From Nannochloropsis salina CCMP1776 (lineage: Eukaryota; Sar; Eustigmatophyceae; Eustigmatales; Monodopsidaceae): 64,000 bases of DNA. The notes beneath the pieces were generated by a model. That model made no database searches, was not told where the DNA came from, and worked only from the letters and a program-made list of their open reading frames with translations. Position numbers and translations under genes: made by a program. The stretch covers positions 675,823 through 739,822 of the forward strand of contig SDOX01000017.1 in NCBI GenBank assembly GCA_004565275.1, written 5' to 3'. This document shows, in pieces, positions 20,267 through 31,436 of the stretch; the stretch's first letter is position 1; every line of letters starts with the position of its first letter.

Positions 20267-23200
20267 TCAATGGTGTTTTCGGGCCGGCAAATCAGGAAAA
20301 AGCTCGGGACTTGTCATGGCGGGGGTCTCACGAAACCACTGGCAAATGGGAGAGAATACCAAAATAGAGAAAGAAAAGAACAGGTAAAAAAGACTTGCAG
20401 CTAGCACCGCATGAGGACATCGCTTACAACATCTGATCCCCTACTTTCCTACCTCATGCTTCAAGGCAGCCGAGGCAGAAAGTCGCTGGGCAGGATCTAA
20501 GTGCAAGAGATTCTCCAGAAGGTCGTAGCATGCAGCTGAATAAGTGGATTGATGCCTGGAAAGGACAGGAGAGAAAGTCTTTGTGAATAGTGAGCGCCCT
20601 CCCCAAAAAAATAAGATGTCGAAAAGAGACATGATGACGTTAACATGAATACATGGCCCAAAGAAAGCGAAACATCGGCCGTGACGTGGTCAGCACGGCC
20701 CGCAGGGACCCCGGGGATGTCGCTGCCTCGCACATTTCACAACATGGCCAAAGGTGAATGAGACGTTCGTGAGGGGAGAAAATCCGGACGGACGTACGTT
20801 TGGTAGAGATGAGCACGCAGGTTGTTGTGAGGGGTCTTTTGAAATTTCAACATCATGGAGGCCACGTTCGGCAAAGAAGACCAGCCAGGCCAGCGAGCCT
20901 CTGTGGGGGTACCGAGGATCTAAAGAGCGATGGCAGAGGGGAGGGATAGGGAGCCAGGGCAGGAAGGTTGGTTTAAAGGGAATGCGGCAGAAGGAGTCTA
21001 CAGTTTCGTGGGACAAGGGTTACGAGAGCGTGACTCTCAAGCATAGAGGATAGCATATGGCTGCCCCATAGCAGGATCAGAGGGAGGACAGGATGATTAT
21101 CGGTAACAAGCTTGGTGGGGAGAGCGGAGATTTTCCGTCTCCCCCACTTCCCGCCCCGGCCCCGTGGCCCTCTCGCAATGCCAGAACGACCTGACCAAAT
21201 CCTTGAAATTCCCTGGCGACGTCCCTCTACCCCTGCCTCCCATTCCTTCCTGTAGAGATCCCTTCCCCATCGCTCAAGTCATGCTCGGATGTGCATCTCC
21301 CTCCCCTTTTCCTTCCCCGCAGCTATACTTTTCTGAAACCGCTATCCATCTTCGCGCATCCGTACCTTAAAAATCGCCTCCAGCTGCGCGATGTCCGTGT
21401 CCGCGCGGAAAAGCGGCTTCCCAGTCAAAACCTCGCCCATGATGCACCCGATGCTGCCAGGGGGAGAAAGGAACGACGGGTGAGGAAGAGGAAACCGAAC
21501 AGGAATTGAAAGAGACAAGAAAAGGGAGGAAGGGAAGGTGGACCTCACCTCCATATATCGACGGCGGTACTGTATGTCTTGACGCCAAGAAGGAGCTCGG
21601 GGCAACGATAGCCGGGAGTGACCACTACAGGAGTGTAAGGGCTGAAGAAGGGAAGCAAGGAGAAAGGAGGGAGGGAGGAGGGAGGGTGAGAGGTGTGTGA
21701 GAGGGGAGGGGGGCAGGGGATACTCACCGCAACGGGCTGCCGTACGTGCGGGCCAGGCCGAGGTCGGCGATGGCTAGGTGACCTCTCTGCCTTGTGATGA
21801 GGATGTTGGACGTCTACGGGGAAAGGGGATCAGAGACGGGATAAGGAAAGGAAAGGGGGGCGGGAGGGAGGGCGGGGAGAAAGGAGAGGTTCACCTTGAG
21901 GTCACGGTGGAGGTACCACCGGTCATGCATGTAGGCAATCCCCTCCAACAGTTGACGCATGAGCCATTTCTTGTCTCCCTCCGAAAGCAGGTGAGGCACG
22001 GTGTCCAGAACGTGCTGGGGAAAAGGGAGGAGGGAGGGAGGGAGGGAGGGAGGGAGGGAGGGAGGGAGGGAGGGAAGAGGGAGGACGTCGATAAGTTCCA
22101 GAAGTTGTGTCAGCACATTTCTGCATCAGACGACATTGGACCTGGCAGCTAGGAATCGAGAGAGGACACGAGCACGGGAGGGAGGGAGGAAGGGAGGGGG
22201 AGAGGGGCACCTTCAGGTCGTTGTCGAAGTAATCCATGACCATGTAGACCTTGTCCAGGGAGGACCCCACCACCATCTCCCGCACGCCCACGATGTTCGG
22301 ATGCCGAAGGGCGAGGAGGATGTTGATCTCACGCAGGGCATTCACGGAAAAGCCTTCCTTGCGCGCGGTGCCTGTGTGGAGCTTGACCTGAGGGAGGGAG
22401 GGAGGGAGGGAGGAAGGGAGGGAGGGAGGGAGAGAAGGGAGGGGACTGTCACACGGAGGTTTCTGTCCAATCTCCCACACGAAACAGAGGAAGAGAGCGA
22501 GGGGGGAAAGGGAGGGAGTAAAGGACAGGACAAAGAAAAGGAGGAAGAGAGGGCTCGGGAGCCTCCTCCCAGAATTCTTACATACCTGCTTGAGTGCGAC
22601 CATCTCCTTGGTGCGGCTGTTTTTGGCCTTGAAGACGACACCGTAGGTGCCCTGGATGTAGCCCAGACCCAGGACGAAGAGCATGGACGAGGGCCAAGAA
22701 TCACTTATTCGCATGTGCAGAGATAATCGCAAAGTCATCCCTCCCTCCCTCCTCTCCCCCCCTCCCTCCCTCCCTCCCTCCCTCCCCACCTGGGCAATCA
22801 TCCCTACGCGCTCATAATGCTCCACGCTCCTGCACCCAAACAGCAACGGGTTGTAAGCGTCCACAGGGACCGATTCCAGAGACGCCTCCCTCTCCTTCCC
22901 TCCCTCCCTCCCTCCCTCCTCCCCCTCCTTCCCCCCCGGACGTCCTTCCCCCCTCGGCTCCTTCCTCCCCTTCCTCCCCCCCTGCCTCGCCCCCCCCCCG
23001 GCCTTGTCCCCCTTCTTGTCGGCGAGCACTCGCTTCAAATCCTCCCTACCCGTCGCCAGTTTTTGCTTGCAATCCCTCCCCCTCCCTCCCTTCCGCCGCC
23101 ACGTCTTCACTCCCCTCCTCCCCACCTTCCTCTTCCCCTCCCTCTTCCTCCTCACTCGAGTCATCCCATCGCCCTCTCTTCCTTCCGCCCCCCTCCGACA

Positions 23201-24047
23201 CCAATGGCGTTTCCCCTTTTCCATTCTCTTCCTGGCCCTCACTTGGTTCTACGCACTTTCGCTTCGGTGAGATCTTAGGAGAAGCCTGCTGTCGGGATCG
23301 ACGGGCCTGGGCGCCGGGCGAGGTCGAAGGAGAGGGGGAGGTCGCGGGGGAGGGAGGGGGGGACGTCTGTGGCATACGCCGAGACCCGCCCTCTGCCCCT
23401 CTTGCCGGTGCTTGCTCATCTTCCGCATCCATATCGCTCCTTTCTGCCCCCTTTGCTCCATCCCTCGGGCTTCGTGCGCCCCTCCCGCTGCGATCTGCAT
23501 CCTCCTCATCATCATCGTCATCATCACTCCATCGCCCGCGTCCTCTTTCTTCAGCACCACTTACTCTGACAGCCCTTTTCTCGCTCCTTTCGTGTTCGCC
23601 GTCTTCGGACCACTGGCTCTCCTCCTTTCTTTCCGTCATCCTGCCACCTCCTGGACGCAACCGCACGTTTTCCTTCACCTCCCCCTGATCGGCTTCTCCC
23701 TGCATTCTTTCTTCTCCCAAGTCCGTGGAATATGTCTCCTTTCTGTCTTTCTTTTGTATCAGTGTCGATTGCAAAGCTTTCCCATCCTTTTCGTGGCTTA
23801 GAATCGCCTCTGCGTCCTCCGGGGTCGGGTGCTTTTCCAACGCGTGACGCTCCAGTCGTGACCTCTCCGATATGTCAGGTCCCTCTTTTTCCCTTCGCTG
23901 TGCTGACATTTCACATTCCTCTTTCTTTTGTTTCTGAAGCAGAAGCGCTGCTCTTAATGCCTTTTCCTTGGCCACAAAATCCTGGCGGTCTCCATCCTGA
24001 AGGCCACCTTCTCGCTCCTCCATGTGCTTCTTGTCCACCCTGTACAT
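20267..24047 (-). CDS. CDK11/PITSLRE-like cyclin-dependent kinase
   Basis: Kinase family acting in transcription/splicing and cell-cycle control. A long charged N-terminus (Glu/Arg/Ser-rich, 24047 to ~22860) precedes [21 protein letters not shown] (CDK11: PLLQGCRSVEEF). Kinase exons, phase-checked: ..-22790, 22651-22586 ([14 protein letters not shown] lysine), 22387-22211 (VNALREI in the PITSLRE position), 22014-21895 (LHRDLK), 21813-21728, 21641-21549, 21453-21366 ([14 protein letters not shown]), 20919-20798 ([12 protein letters not shown]), 20555-20453 and 20338-20267 (stop). Two departures: DLG replaces DFG (21757-21765) and PGYRCPE replaces the usual WYRAPE-type motif (21596-21613). The gly-loop, Lys and HRD are intact. 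In the N-terminal part the reading frame must change near 23.05-23.10 kb, through a tiny intron or a length error in GGGA repeats. The start is uncertain; GTACAG next to the chosen ATG could be an acceptor. Confidence 0.87.
22025..22080. repeat. (GGGA)n microsatellite in CDK11-like intron
   Basis: On the plus strand GGGAGGGAGG; on the transcribed strand this is CCCT and leads into the acceptor of the exon beginning at 22014. Related tracts at 22390-22436 and 21663-21720 serve neighbouring introns. Confidence 0.8.
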
Positions 24048-24990
24048 GCAAGCCAGGTCGGTATATATATCAGAAAATACCCGATTGTCCGCAACCACAC
24101 GTTATGTGGACGAAAAACCTATTACATCAAAGCGTACGCGGTGCCTCCAGGTCAAGAGGGGCCAATAATAATTTTCAACGTCCACCATGAGACCGGGCGT
24201 GAACCCTCTTAATTCCTAATACCTGACCCGGAGTTTTTCTTCCGTCCTTTCCGAGGGGAGGGGCTCGAGCTCGTTGACTTGCGGTTCCCCACCAATTTGC
24301 ACAAGGCCGTCCCCCCCACCGTGACCGCACGACAGTCGACGGGCCCACGGGCAACGCCTGAGTGAAAAATACCCGAGCTGGCAACCCTGTGCCCGGCTCA
24401 AATGATCTGTGTAGCCTTTTTTCCGTCGCGAAGAAACCGACTTTAGCAACCTCAAGGCGAGGTAAAGTATGTCTCCACTCGGGTGTTAAAATTTTGGCTT
24501 GTTGATACGCTAGCCCCACGCCGTAGCCAGGCCCAAATCTTGGGCCATTCTCCGCACGTGACTCTGTGCACAATGACAAATTTGTGCTGTTTTTGCGGGC
24601 TGGTGTGCTTATGGTCGGGCAGGCCGCGTTCAAGCAAGTTTTTTGGCGGCCCTCCAGGCTTGTCCCCACCCTTCCTCCTGGTTGCCCGTGGGCAAAGACC
24701 GAGGTTACCTGACTGCATGGTCTAAATAATGGCGTAATACGCCCAGTAATGCCTAGTACACTCTACATCGTGTCGATTTTCGTCCGTACGATGGATTTTG
24801 GCATGGAGTGGGGGTTTGGGAGCGTCAAAGGGGCTCAGGGAGCTAGATTTTGAGAATCCATATCGGTGTTATTTCTTTGGTGCGGATGCGTCCCGCGCAC
24901 GTATCGTGAAACCCAAGCACTTCGACGATTAATCCTGAAACATGCTTCTACTCTCTCTACTACACATGCGTGCTCGGATAGGTAGGGGGA
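24048..24990. other. Divergent promoter region
   Basis: Between the CDK11-like gene (-) and the next gene (+). A candidate tiny first exon for the kinase (ATG at 24716-24718 on the minus strand, followed by CAG/GTAACC) is visible, but its phase does not fit the acceptor near 24043, so it is not included. Otherwise nothing recognised. Confidence 0.4.
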
Positions 24991-27900
24991 ATGGTGGCAG
25001 ACCCACCGGCAGCACCACCACCGGCTCCACCTTCAGCGCTTCCAGCCCATGGCGCTCAGAAGGACGAACCGCGGCCGCCATGCAAGCGGCCGAATGCAAG
25101 CGAACCCAGGCGACGTCCACCACCGCCAACAAGTCTTCCAAACAACGCCATTGCCACCCTTTCATCCTCGCTCTCGTCGCAGCAACTCTCGGGCGGGTCT
25201 TTAGGCCCCAGGGGGGGAGGCTCGGGGAATACCGTGAGGCCTGCGGCTTTTATCCGCCAAGACCAGGGGCATCACCCTCATCTCAACCCCTCCCATGTTC
25301 CGACGCCCATCTCCCAGTCATTGAGGACCCACGGTGCCACAACCCCTTACACTTCCACAATTCATCCACGTCCTCCTCCTCCTCCTTCTGTCCCTTCCTC
25401 GTATAATACCGCGCCGGGCCCCTCAACCCAGTTTCGCATCTATCTGCCCCCGTCGGACGAGCCGGGCATCGGCGATCCCACCGGCTGCGTATCTCTATCA
25501 AGCCACCGACCATCTGCAAGGGTTGCTGGACAACGAAATGCTCCCATGGCAGTATTTGCAGACACGAAATCGCCGAAGCGAGCCGCGAAAGGGAAAAGAC
25601 CGAGGTCTGGAGCTGGGCAACAAGATGCTGGCACATACCTACCACACCCACCCTCGTCGGACATTCAGAGGGGCAGCATGGCTGGTTATCGGGGAGGGCA
25701 TCTACTCAGGGAAAGAAACGAGGCACTCGCAATGCTGCCTATGCAACCTTCCACAGTCAACACTTCCATTTACCCCTTGCGAGGTAAGCATTTGTCGATC
25801 CCTCAGGGCATCTTCCTCCCCACCACGACATTGCCTAGCCTCTGTACATAGCCATGCCTCCCAGACCCCGCTCGAGCTCGGCCACGCGATTCTGTGGGAG
25901 TGATAGCCCTGATGTGCGAAACACGGCTTGGTATGGCAGGTTCTCCCATCTCTGCCACTGACCCCTTCCCTCGTCCCTCCCCCATTTCTCCTCCCACGCC
26001 ACCAGGCTTCTGCGACGGAATGCTCCGTCTCCGCGCCGAAAACCGCTTCGACCTGAAGAAAGCCATCGACTTCTCCGCGCGCGTGGAGGTCCTCTCCTAC
26101 CCTTATGGCATTGACGCGGCCTACGGGATCAACCAAGCCCTCCGCAGCATCCTGGTCAGCAACCCCGACATGTCCTCCCTTCCCCCCGCCCTCGTCTCCT
26201 CCATCAAGGCCTCCGTGACCGCCGCCTCCTCCTCCTCCCTCCTCTCCGCCGTCCACGTGCGGGTGCCCCACGGCCCCCCCACGGCCCAGGTCCTCATGTC
26301 CACACAGTCCGACACCGCCTGCCTACCCCTCTTCCTCCGCCTCGCCCGGGACACGACCGCCTGCCTCATGGTTTTTCGGGGCAACGACCATGTCAGCGAC
26401 GTCACCTGTAATGCGAGGGTAGGTGCTTCCGCCCGCCCTCCCGCCCACCCTCCCGCCCTCTCACCCTAAAACTCCGGAGACTTGCATGTCGTCCACTCCT
26501 ATCACTGCACGCATTTCACCCTCCTCTTCCCTCTCTTCCACCTTCTTCTCCCATTTCCCCCCTCCCCTTCCCCCCCTCCTCCACCACCTGCCCAGATGTC
26601 CTCCCTCTTCATGTCCACGGAGGAAATTCGCGGCCTCATCGGACAGACCGGCTTCGCCTGCTGTGCGTTTTGGAGCCATTTCCTGGACCCAGTGGACGTG
26701 GAAGCCCTCTTGGCGGGGAGCGCGGACCTGGTCCTGGACAAGTTCAACCAGGGCCGGAGCTCTTTCGACCGGATCGTGGGGGTGACTACCCGGGACGGAC
26801 GGTGGGGCCGCGCCATGGCCACCCTGGGTTGGCACAGCAGCGAGGATGTGGTGCAAACCCTCATCCTGCGCCTGATCCCCCTCGGCTTCCACGACCTCCC
26901 TGTCGGGGCGCGGGAGGAAGCGAGGGAGGGAGGGAGGGTCGGGGCGCGGGAGGGAGGGAGGGAGGGAGGGAGGGAGGGAGGGAGGGTCGGGGCGCGGGAC
27001 CCGTGGGCGGATTGTCGAAGGGGAGCAGGCGGCGGTAGAGGACGTGACGGAATACGAGAGGATCAGGCGGGAGTTCCCCTCCCTGCTGCCCCCGCTTCCA
27101 CCCCCCGAATCCACCTCCCTCCTGCCCTCCCTCTCACCAGCCCACCGAGGCGACCCCTCCATGCCTTCTTCCTCCTCTGTTGCCTCGTCCTCGTCGAGCC
27201 ATCCCCCCCTTAAGAAACTTCCCACGCCCCACCGGAGGTGGGAAGGCAGCGAGGAAGGAGAGAAGGGCCCTGGTGGGCGGGGTGGGGGAGGAGAAGACGG
27301 GAGCCGGACTGACATGCAGTGGGAGTCCTTGGCGGGAGAGGAGAGAGAAATCGTATCCTCGTCGCCCTCGTCCGCCTCAGGGCTCTCCCACCATTCCTCC
27401 GTCTCCTCTTTTCAGACCTTCTCCTCCTCCCCTCCTTCCCCCTCCTCTTCTTGCCATCTTACCCTGCCTCCTCCCGTCCCGAGCTGCCTTCCCCTCCGGC
27501 CTCTGGCCTTCGCCCATCCGCCTTCAAGCGGAGTCGCCTCCCTGCCCCTCTCTCCTTCCCTTCCGCCCACTTTCCCTCCCACCCTGCATCCACGGGATAC
27601 CACCAGTACCTCCTCGCTTTCTTCCTCCTCCTCCAGCGGGGTCTACACCTCGAGCGATATTTCTCTCAAAGTGAGACTTTCTACCGAGGGAAAGGGCCAT
27701 CAACTTCCCCTTCTCCCCTTCTCCTCCTCCTCCTCCACCTCCTCCACCTCCTCCGCGGCAACCCCTCCAAACTATCCATCCCCCACCCTCCTTTCTTCCT
27801 TCCCCAAATTCCTGAGCAGCGGGTACTCGGTCGCAGCCCCCGGACCGAACCCAAGCAGTACCGCTCCGGGCTCAGCAACCAACCCTCCCCTCAATTCCTC

Positions 27901-28042
27901 CCTTTCGCCTTCCCTCCCTCCCTCCGTCGAGCCGGACGAGGCGGCTCATATGCTCCTCTCTCTGTCCAGCGAGGCGCTACGAAACCGGGACGAGGGAGAG
28001 ATGGATGACGGAGGGAGGGAGGGGAGACGGGGGGAAGAGTAA
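24991..28042 (+). CDS. Unrecognised large Pro/Ser-rich protein with a globular middle
   Basis: Not assigned to a family. Proposed exons, all phase-consistent: 24991-25783, 26006-26418, 26596-26901 and 27026-28042, giving about 842 residues. Residues 1-264 are Pro/Ser-rich and probably disordered. The middle (about 265-505) looks globular: RLRAENRFDLKKAIDFSARV, VEVLSYPYGIDAAYGINQAL, LFLRLARDTTACLMVFRGND, MSTEEIRGLIGQTGFACCAF, VGVTTRDGRWGRAMATLGWH. The alternation of short strands and helices recalls a sensory or regulatory fold, but this is only an impression. The last ~330 residues are Ser/Pro-rich. The third intron (26902-27025) holds GGGA repeats and uses a GTCGGG donor; if it is not spliced, the frame changes. 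A disordered-globular-disordered plan suits a regulator. The stop is at 28040-28042. Confidence 0.6.
26922..26990 (+). repeat. (GGGA)n repeat in proposed intron
   Basis: GGGAGGGAGG tracts interrupted by GTCGGGGCGCGGGA copies. They lie between two well-formed coding segments whose frames differ, which supports an intron rather than coding sequence. Confidence 0.7.
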
Positions 28043-28574
28043 ATAGAGGAAGGGGTACGAGGGGGGACCGAAACACTTGGGATCTTCACTGATGTAGAAA
28101 GTAGGAAGAAAGACTTCAACGGCTGTACACAGAGAACGCCCACATCAATAGAAGACCATTGTTAATGCGTTGAAAGTACCTGATGGAGGTGATAGTGAAG
28201 TAGATACCTTCACTTGAGGCGGTTAGAATGACTGGGATGTCGAAGAGAGGAAAGAGTTTAGCAAACGAGGCACAGATCTGGTCCAATATTTTCTCTGGCA
28301 TTTTTCTTCCTTGTTACGAAATGACGATGTATTTTTTAACCGTGACATAATTCTCAGCGAGCAATTCACAATGTTGAAAGCCATTTTTCCAAAGTCAGAA
28401 GAAGGTCATTGGTGATGGCTCTGCAGCGAGCCGTGTATTCTATTTTGATAAGTAGGATCGCTTAAGTCCATTGTAATATTCTCCGTGAAAACCTTACTGA
28501 CTCTCAATCCAGACTTCCTGTTCTGCCCGTCCGACTGCTCTTCATGCCTGTCAGCTTTGTTTTCATTGAAGGAG
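28043..28574. other. Intergenic; GC-rich to AT-rich transition
   Basis: Composition changes abruptly near 28.08 kb from GC-rich with CCCT repeats to AT-richer sequence. Near 28543-28567 a CTGTCAGCTTTG-TTTTCATT motif resembles two copies inside the duplicated block (about 28888-28942). No gene recognised. Confidence 0.45.
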
Positions 28575-28711
28575 TTGAAGCAATGAGGATCCCGGAATCC
28601 AAATGCCAAGCGCACAAACTTATCGCGCGTTTCAATGCGCAGCAAACTTACGTCAGCGGGGCATTTGAAGCCACGAGGAAACTGCAATAGGACGCCCTTC
28701 AGGCGCGACTC

Positions 28712-28719
28712 TATAAAAG
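28712..28719 (+). promoter_or_regulatory. TATA-like box TATAAAAG in duplicated block, copy A
   Basis: CTCTATAAAAGAGG lies just inside the duplicated block and is conserved at 39890-39897. No convincing plus-strand coding sequence follows at the expected distance, so its target is unknown. Confidence 0.3.
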
Positions 28720-29121
28720 AGGACGTTCTCGCTCACATTTTGGTTCTCTCTATCGTCTATCCATCGACCCATTTTCCGTCTCATTTTAAACGGCTTCACC
28801 ACATATGTGTATCGCAGACGGCATGTTCGGGAGGGGTCTGACATCAGCTCATACTTCCCAACCTGCAAGCCTGTGAGCTTGGTTTTCACTTACGCCTGTC
28901 AGCTTTGGTTTCATTCATGCCTGACGGCTTTGATTTCGTGCGCTAAAAGTGTCTTTTTCTGCGCCAATCTTGACTTTCTTGACTGACTGTTTCCCTTCGA
29001 AGGCGTTGTGTTCCTTATCGTCTTCAGCAACATTTAGGACGCATGCATGCACTTCTACACGTCTGGTGCTTAGATCATGGACATGACTTTTGTCTTCAGC
29101 TTTTCCTTGGTACTACCAGAA

Positions 29122-29925
29122 TCATTCTCTACTCCTCTCGGTCTGTGCCGCTACCCCCTCCAGCAAGATATCGACGATAAATTCCACTGCTTGTCTCGCT
29201 TTTCGCCGTCGTTTATAAAAGGCTCTCTTACTTATCCCACTCCCTTGAACTCTGCCGTTGCTCTCCTCCTTGCCGCTATCATTCTCCGAATTAGGGACGT
29301 CTACCAAGGCGCCGACGAATGCACCAGCAGCCGTGACATCCTTTGCAGGACTCTGACAAGCAGCCATTTTCATACATGAATGGTTTTCCTTTGGTTGATC
29401 ATGCGCTTCATATCTCATTCGCTGTCGTATCTCACGCGCGCGGAAAGGGGCAACGAGGGCTGCGGCTGCAGATGTGGCCCTGCCTCTATATGCACTTTCT
29501 GTTTCTTGCTGTCCAGACATGACTCCTTTCTCTCTACGCCTCATACTTGATGAAGTTACTCCACAACCATGACTTTTCCCTTCTTGTTCTTCTTCGCTGC
29601 GAAAGACGAGGTGGGTCACTAGCATCGCTGTCTCGCACAGGTTATGTTGATGGAACAGTTCTTCGTCATCCTGCTGAATATCACACATGTTATTCGTGGA
29701 AGAGACATCACTTCGCATCCGGGAGGATGTGATGGTCGGATAGAAACAATACGGCAAGTTATGTGAAGGATTGGACTTGTATGTCGAAGCTGATGAATCG
29801 ATGTCGGCCAAGAATTGCGGGTGGGCAAGGTCACGCATGCTAAACCCTGAAGGCTTATGGAAGGGTATACTTATAGTCGCCATCAGGTATCTATCTTCTT
29901 CGATGTGCGACCAGATCCTTTTCAT
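29122..29925 (-). CDS. Doubtful 267-residue ORF, copy A
   Basis: Open minus-strand frame from ATG (29923-29925) to TGA, with no recognised domain. The C-terminal part is basic (KRAFYKRRRKARQA) and the rest is Ser/Glu-rich. Its partner at 40300-41103 keeps the same length. Of the five base differences I noticed between the copies within this frame, four change the amino acid, which argues against strong protein constraint. It may be a fast-evolving gene or a chance frame. Confidence 0.33.
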   Translation of the reverse strand: MKRIWSHIEEDRYLMATISIPFHKPSGFSMRDLAHPQFLADIDSSASTYKSNPSHNLPYCFYPTITSSRMRSDVSSTNNMCDIQQDDEELFHQHNLCETAMLVTHLVFRSEEEQEGKSHGCGVTSSSMRRREKGVMSGQQETESAYRGRATSAAAALVAPFRAREIRQRMRYEAHDQPKENHSCMKMAACQSPAKDVTAAGAFVGALVDVPNSENDSGKEESNGRVQGSGISKRAFYKRRRKARQAVEFIVDILLEGVAAQTERSRE

Positions 29926-31310
29926 ATAAAAATGAGAGGTATCAGGAAATTGGGGGATGGCAGGTGAAAAGAAAGAATGCGTTTCGCATCTATAGAAGTA
30001 ACACGTTTCGCAGGGAAGGCTGATTCGGAGATCATCTTTTACGCAACGGGCTCATAAGGTTCAAGCTTACATTCACGACATGCACATGACTTCCTTATCA
30101 AAAATGACATCAAAGGTAAGCAAATTCTGGAGATTACTCCTGGACAAAGCAACATTCGGGGTCGCAGACAGGGAAGTGCCGATTGGCAACCGTTGCTCGG
30201 CCGTTACTCAATTTGATTTCAAGGAGCCGTTGGTGGAGGTAGTGACGTCTCCTCTCTTCTGCTTTCAAGGCAGTTCAAAAGCAGCTGATAGTATGTTGAG
30301 AAGATGTCCGAGCCTCTACCTTGAGTATGAGTATAGAATATCTGTAAAATAGCTCACGTTCACATTCTGATGTAGGTGTCATGCGTCGCGCATAGCAAAA
30401 GTGAAGCTGCTCTGTCGCATTTAAGAATGAAGCATGATTTCAATTTATATGGAAGCTGCTAGCCTACCATGGTCACTCTTTATTGATATAAAGCAGTAAG
30501 CTTTGCGTATGTCAGATCACAACATCACTTTCACGTATCGCAGCAACAGAGCAGCGGACGACTTAATATGACTACTTTAATTCCTTCGCACTGCTGCTGA
30601 AGATATCCATCTTTTATGTTTCAGTGGCACGCGAGCAGAATTAAAAATGCATGCGACATCTGGAATATTGAACATTTAAAGTTAATCGCTGGCCATTATT
30701 ATATTTTAAGACGCATTGGAAATTCAACTTTCTAAACAATCTGATTCTTCGCAGTATCACTGTTCTCTTTCATAAGCTACGATCCCTGACGTCCAATCAT
30801 TATCCATTGCCTCATTTCTCCGCAATACTCCATATATCGATGTCTCTCTCTCGCGTACAGCCTGTCAATCAGACGGTACATTCTTCTTGACGACATAATT
30901 CCAGTCTTCCTAGAAACAAGTGAAGCGCATACTTTGCTTTTATATTGGAAGGGAGCACTCTAGCGTTCATTCTTATCATTCTGGCGACAATATAGGGGTA
31001 TGTAAGCTCCCATAGGTAGTAGCTCGATCTCGGGATGCTCATCGAGTGTCACATTCCCTGATTACGGTGCTTTCGTCGAGACCCCGCTCTTATCACGGCC
31101 CTTAGATATTGTTTTTTGACTCCAATTCTATCTGATCAGCTGCAAGTTCCTGAGTAGTGAGGTCTTGTATTACTTTCATTGGTGTCGCTAAAGGATCCGT
31201 CATTAGCCTTGAGATGAAAGAGGACAGAGGAGTGACAAGGAATCGAGGTTAACCTAACCACTGGCATAAGAGACCTCTGCAATGCGTTTAACCTTGTCAG
31301 TTGCTCAGCT
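29926..31310. other. Intergenic, part of the tandem unit A
   Basis: To 30484 near-identical to unit B; from there to about 31310 the sequence is homologous to 41870-42700 but clearly diverged. A 90-codon plus-strand frame (30080-30352, copied at 41258-41530) has no recognised motif. Confidence 0.4.
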
Positions 31311-31418
31311 ATAATTGAAAGACGGAAGCTAAGGCCACCACAAAAGACACGATCAAGCACAGTGTACAGATCCGAGAGAGGCAACGAGGCCATCGGAATT
31401 TTCTGATCGAGAAGTCAT
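31311..31418 (-). pseudogene. 5' remnant of the secreted-protein gene present in unit B
   Basis: This sequence aligns with 43690-43789, which encodes the start codon and signal-peptide region of the two-exon gene in unit B. The remaining ~1 kb of that gene is missing: sequence homologous to the gene's downstream flank (about 42600-42697) joins directly to the signal-peptide-coding segment. What survives is the former start ATG (31416-31418 region) and some of the leader. It therefore looks like an internal deletion in unit A. Confidence 0.55.
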
Positions 31419-31436
31419 GATTACATTGCAAGGATA

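Larger units (their letters stand above)
28575..30484. repeat. Duplicated block 1, copy A (near-identical to 39753-41662)
   Basis: Copy B lies at a constant offset of 11178 bases with only scattered substitutions by eye. The left edge is sharp at TTGAAGCAATGAGG and the right edge is at about 30484. It contains a TATA-like box and the 267-codon minus-strand frame. Confidence 0.9.
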
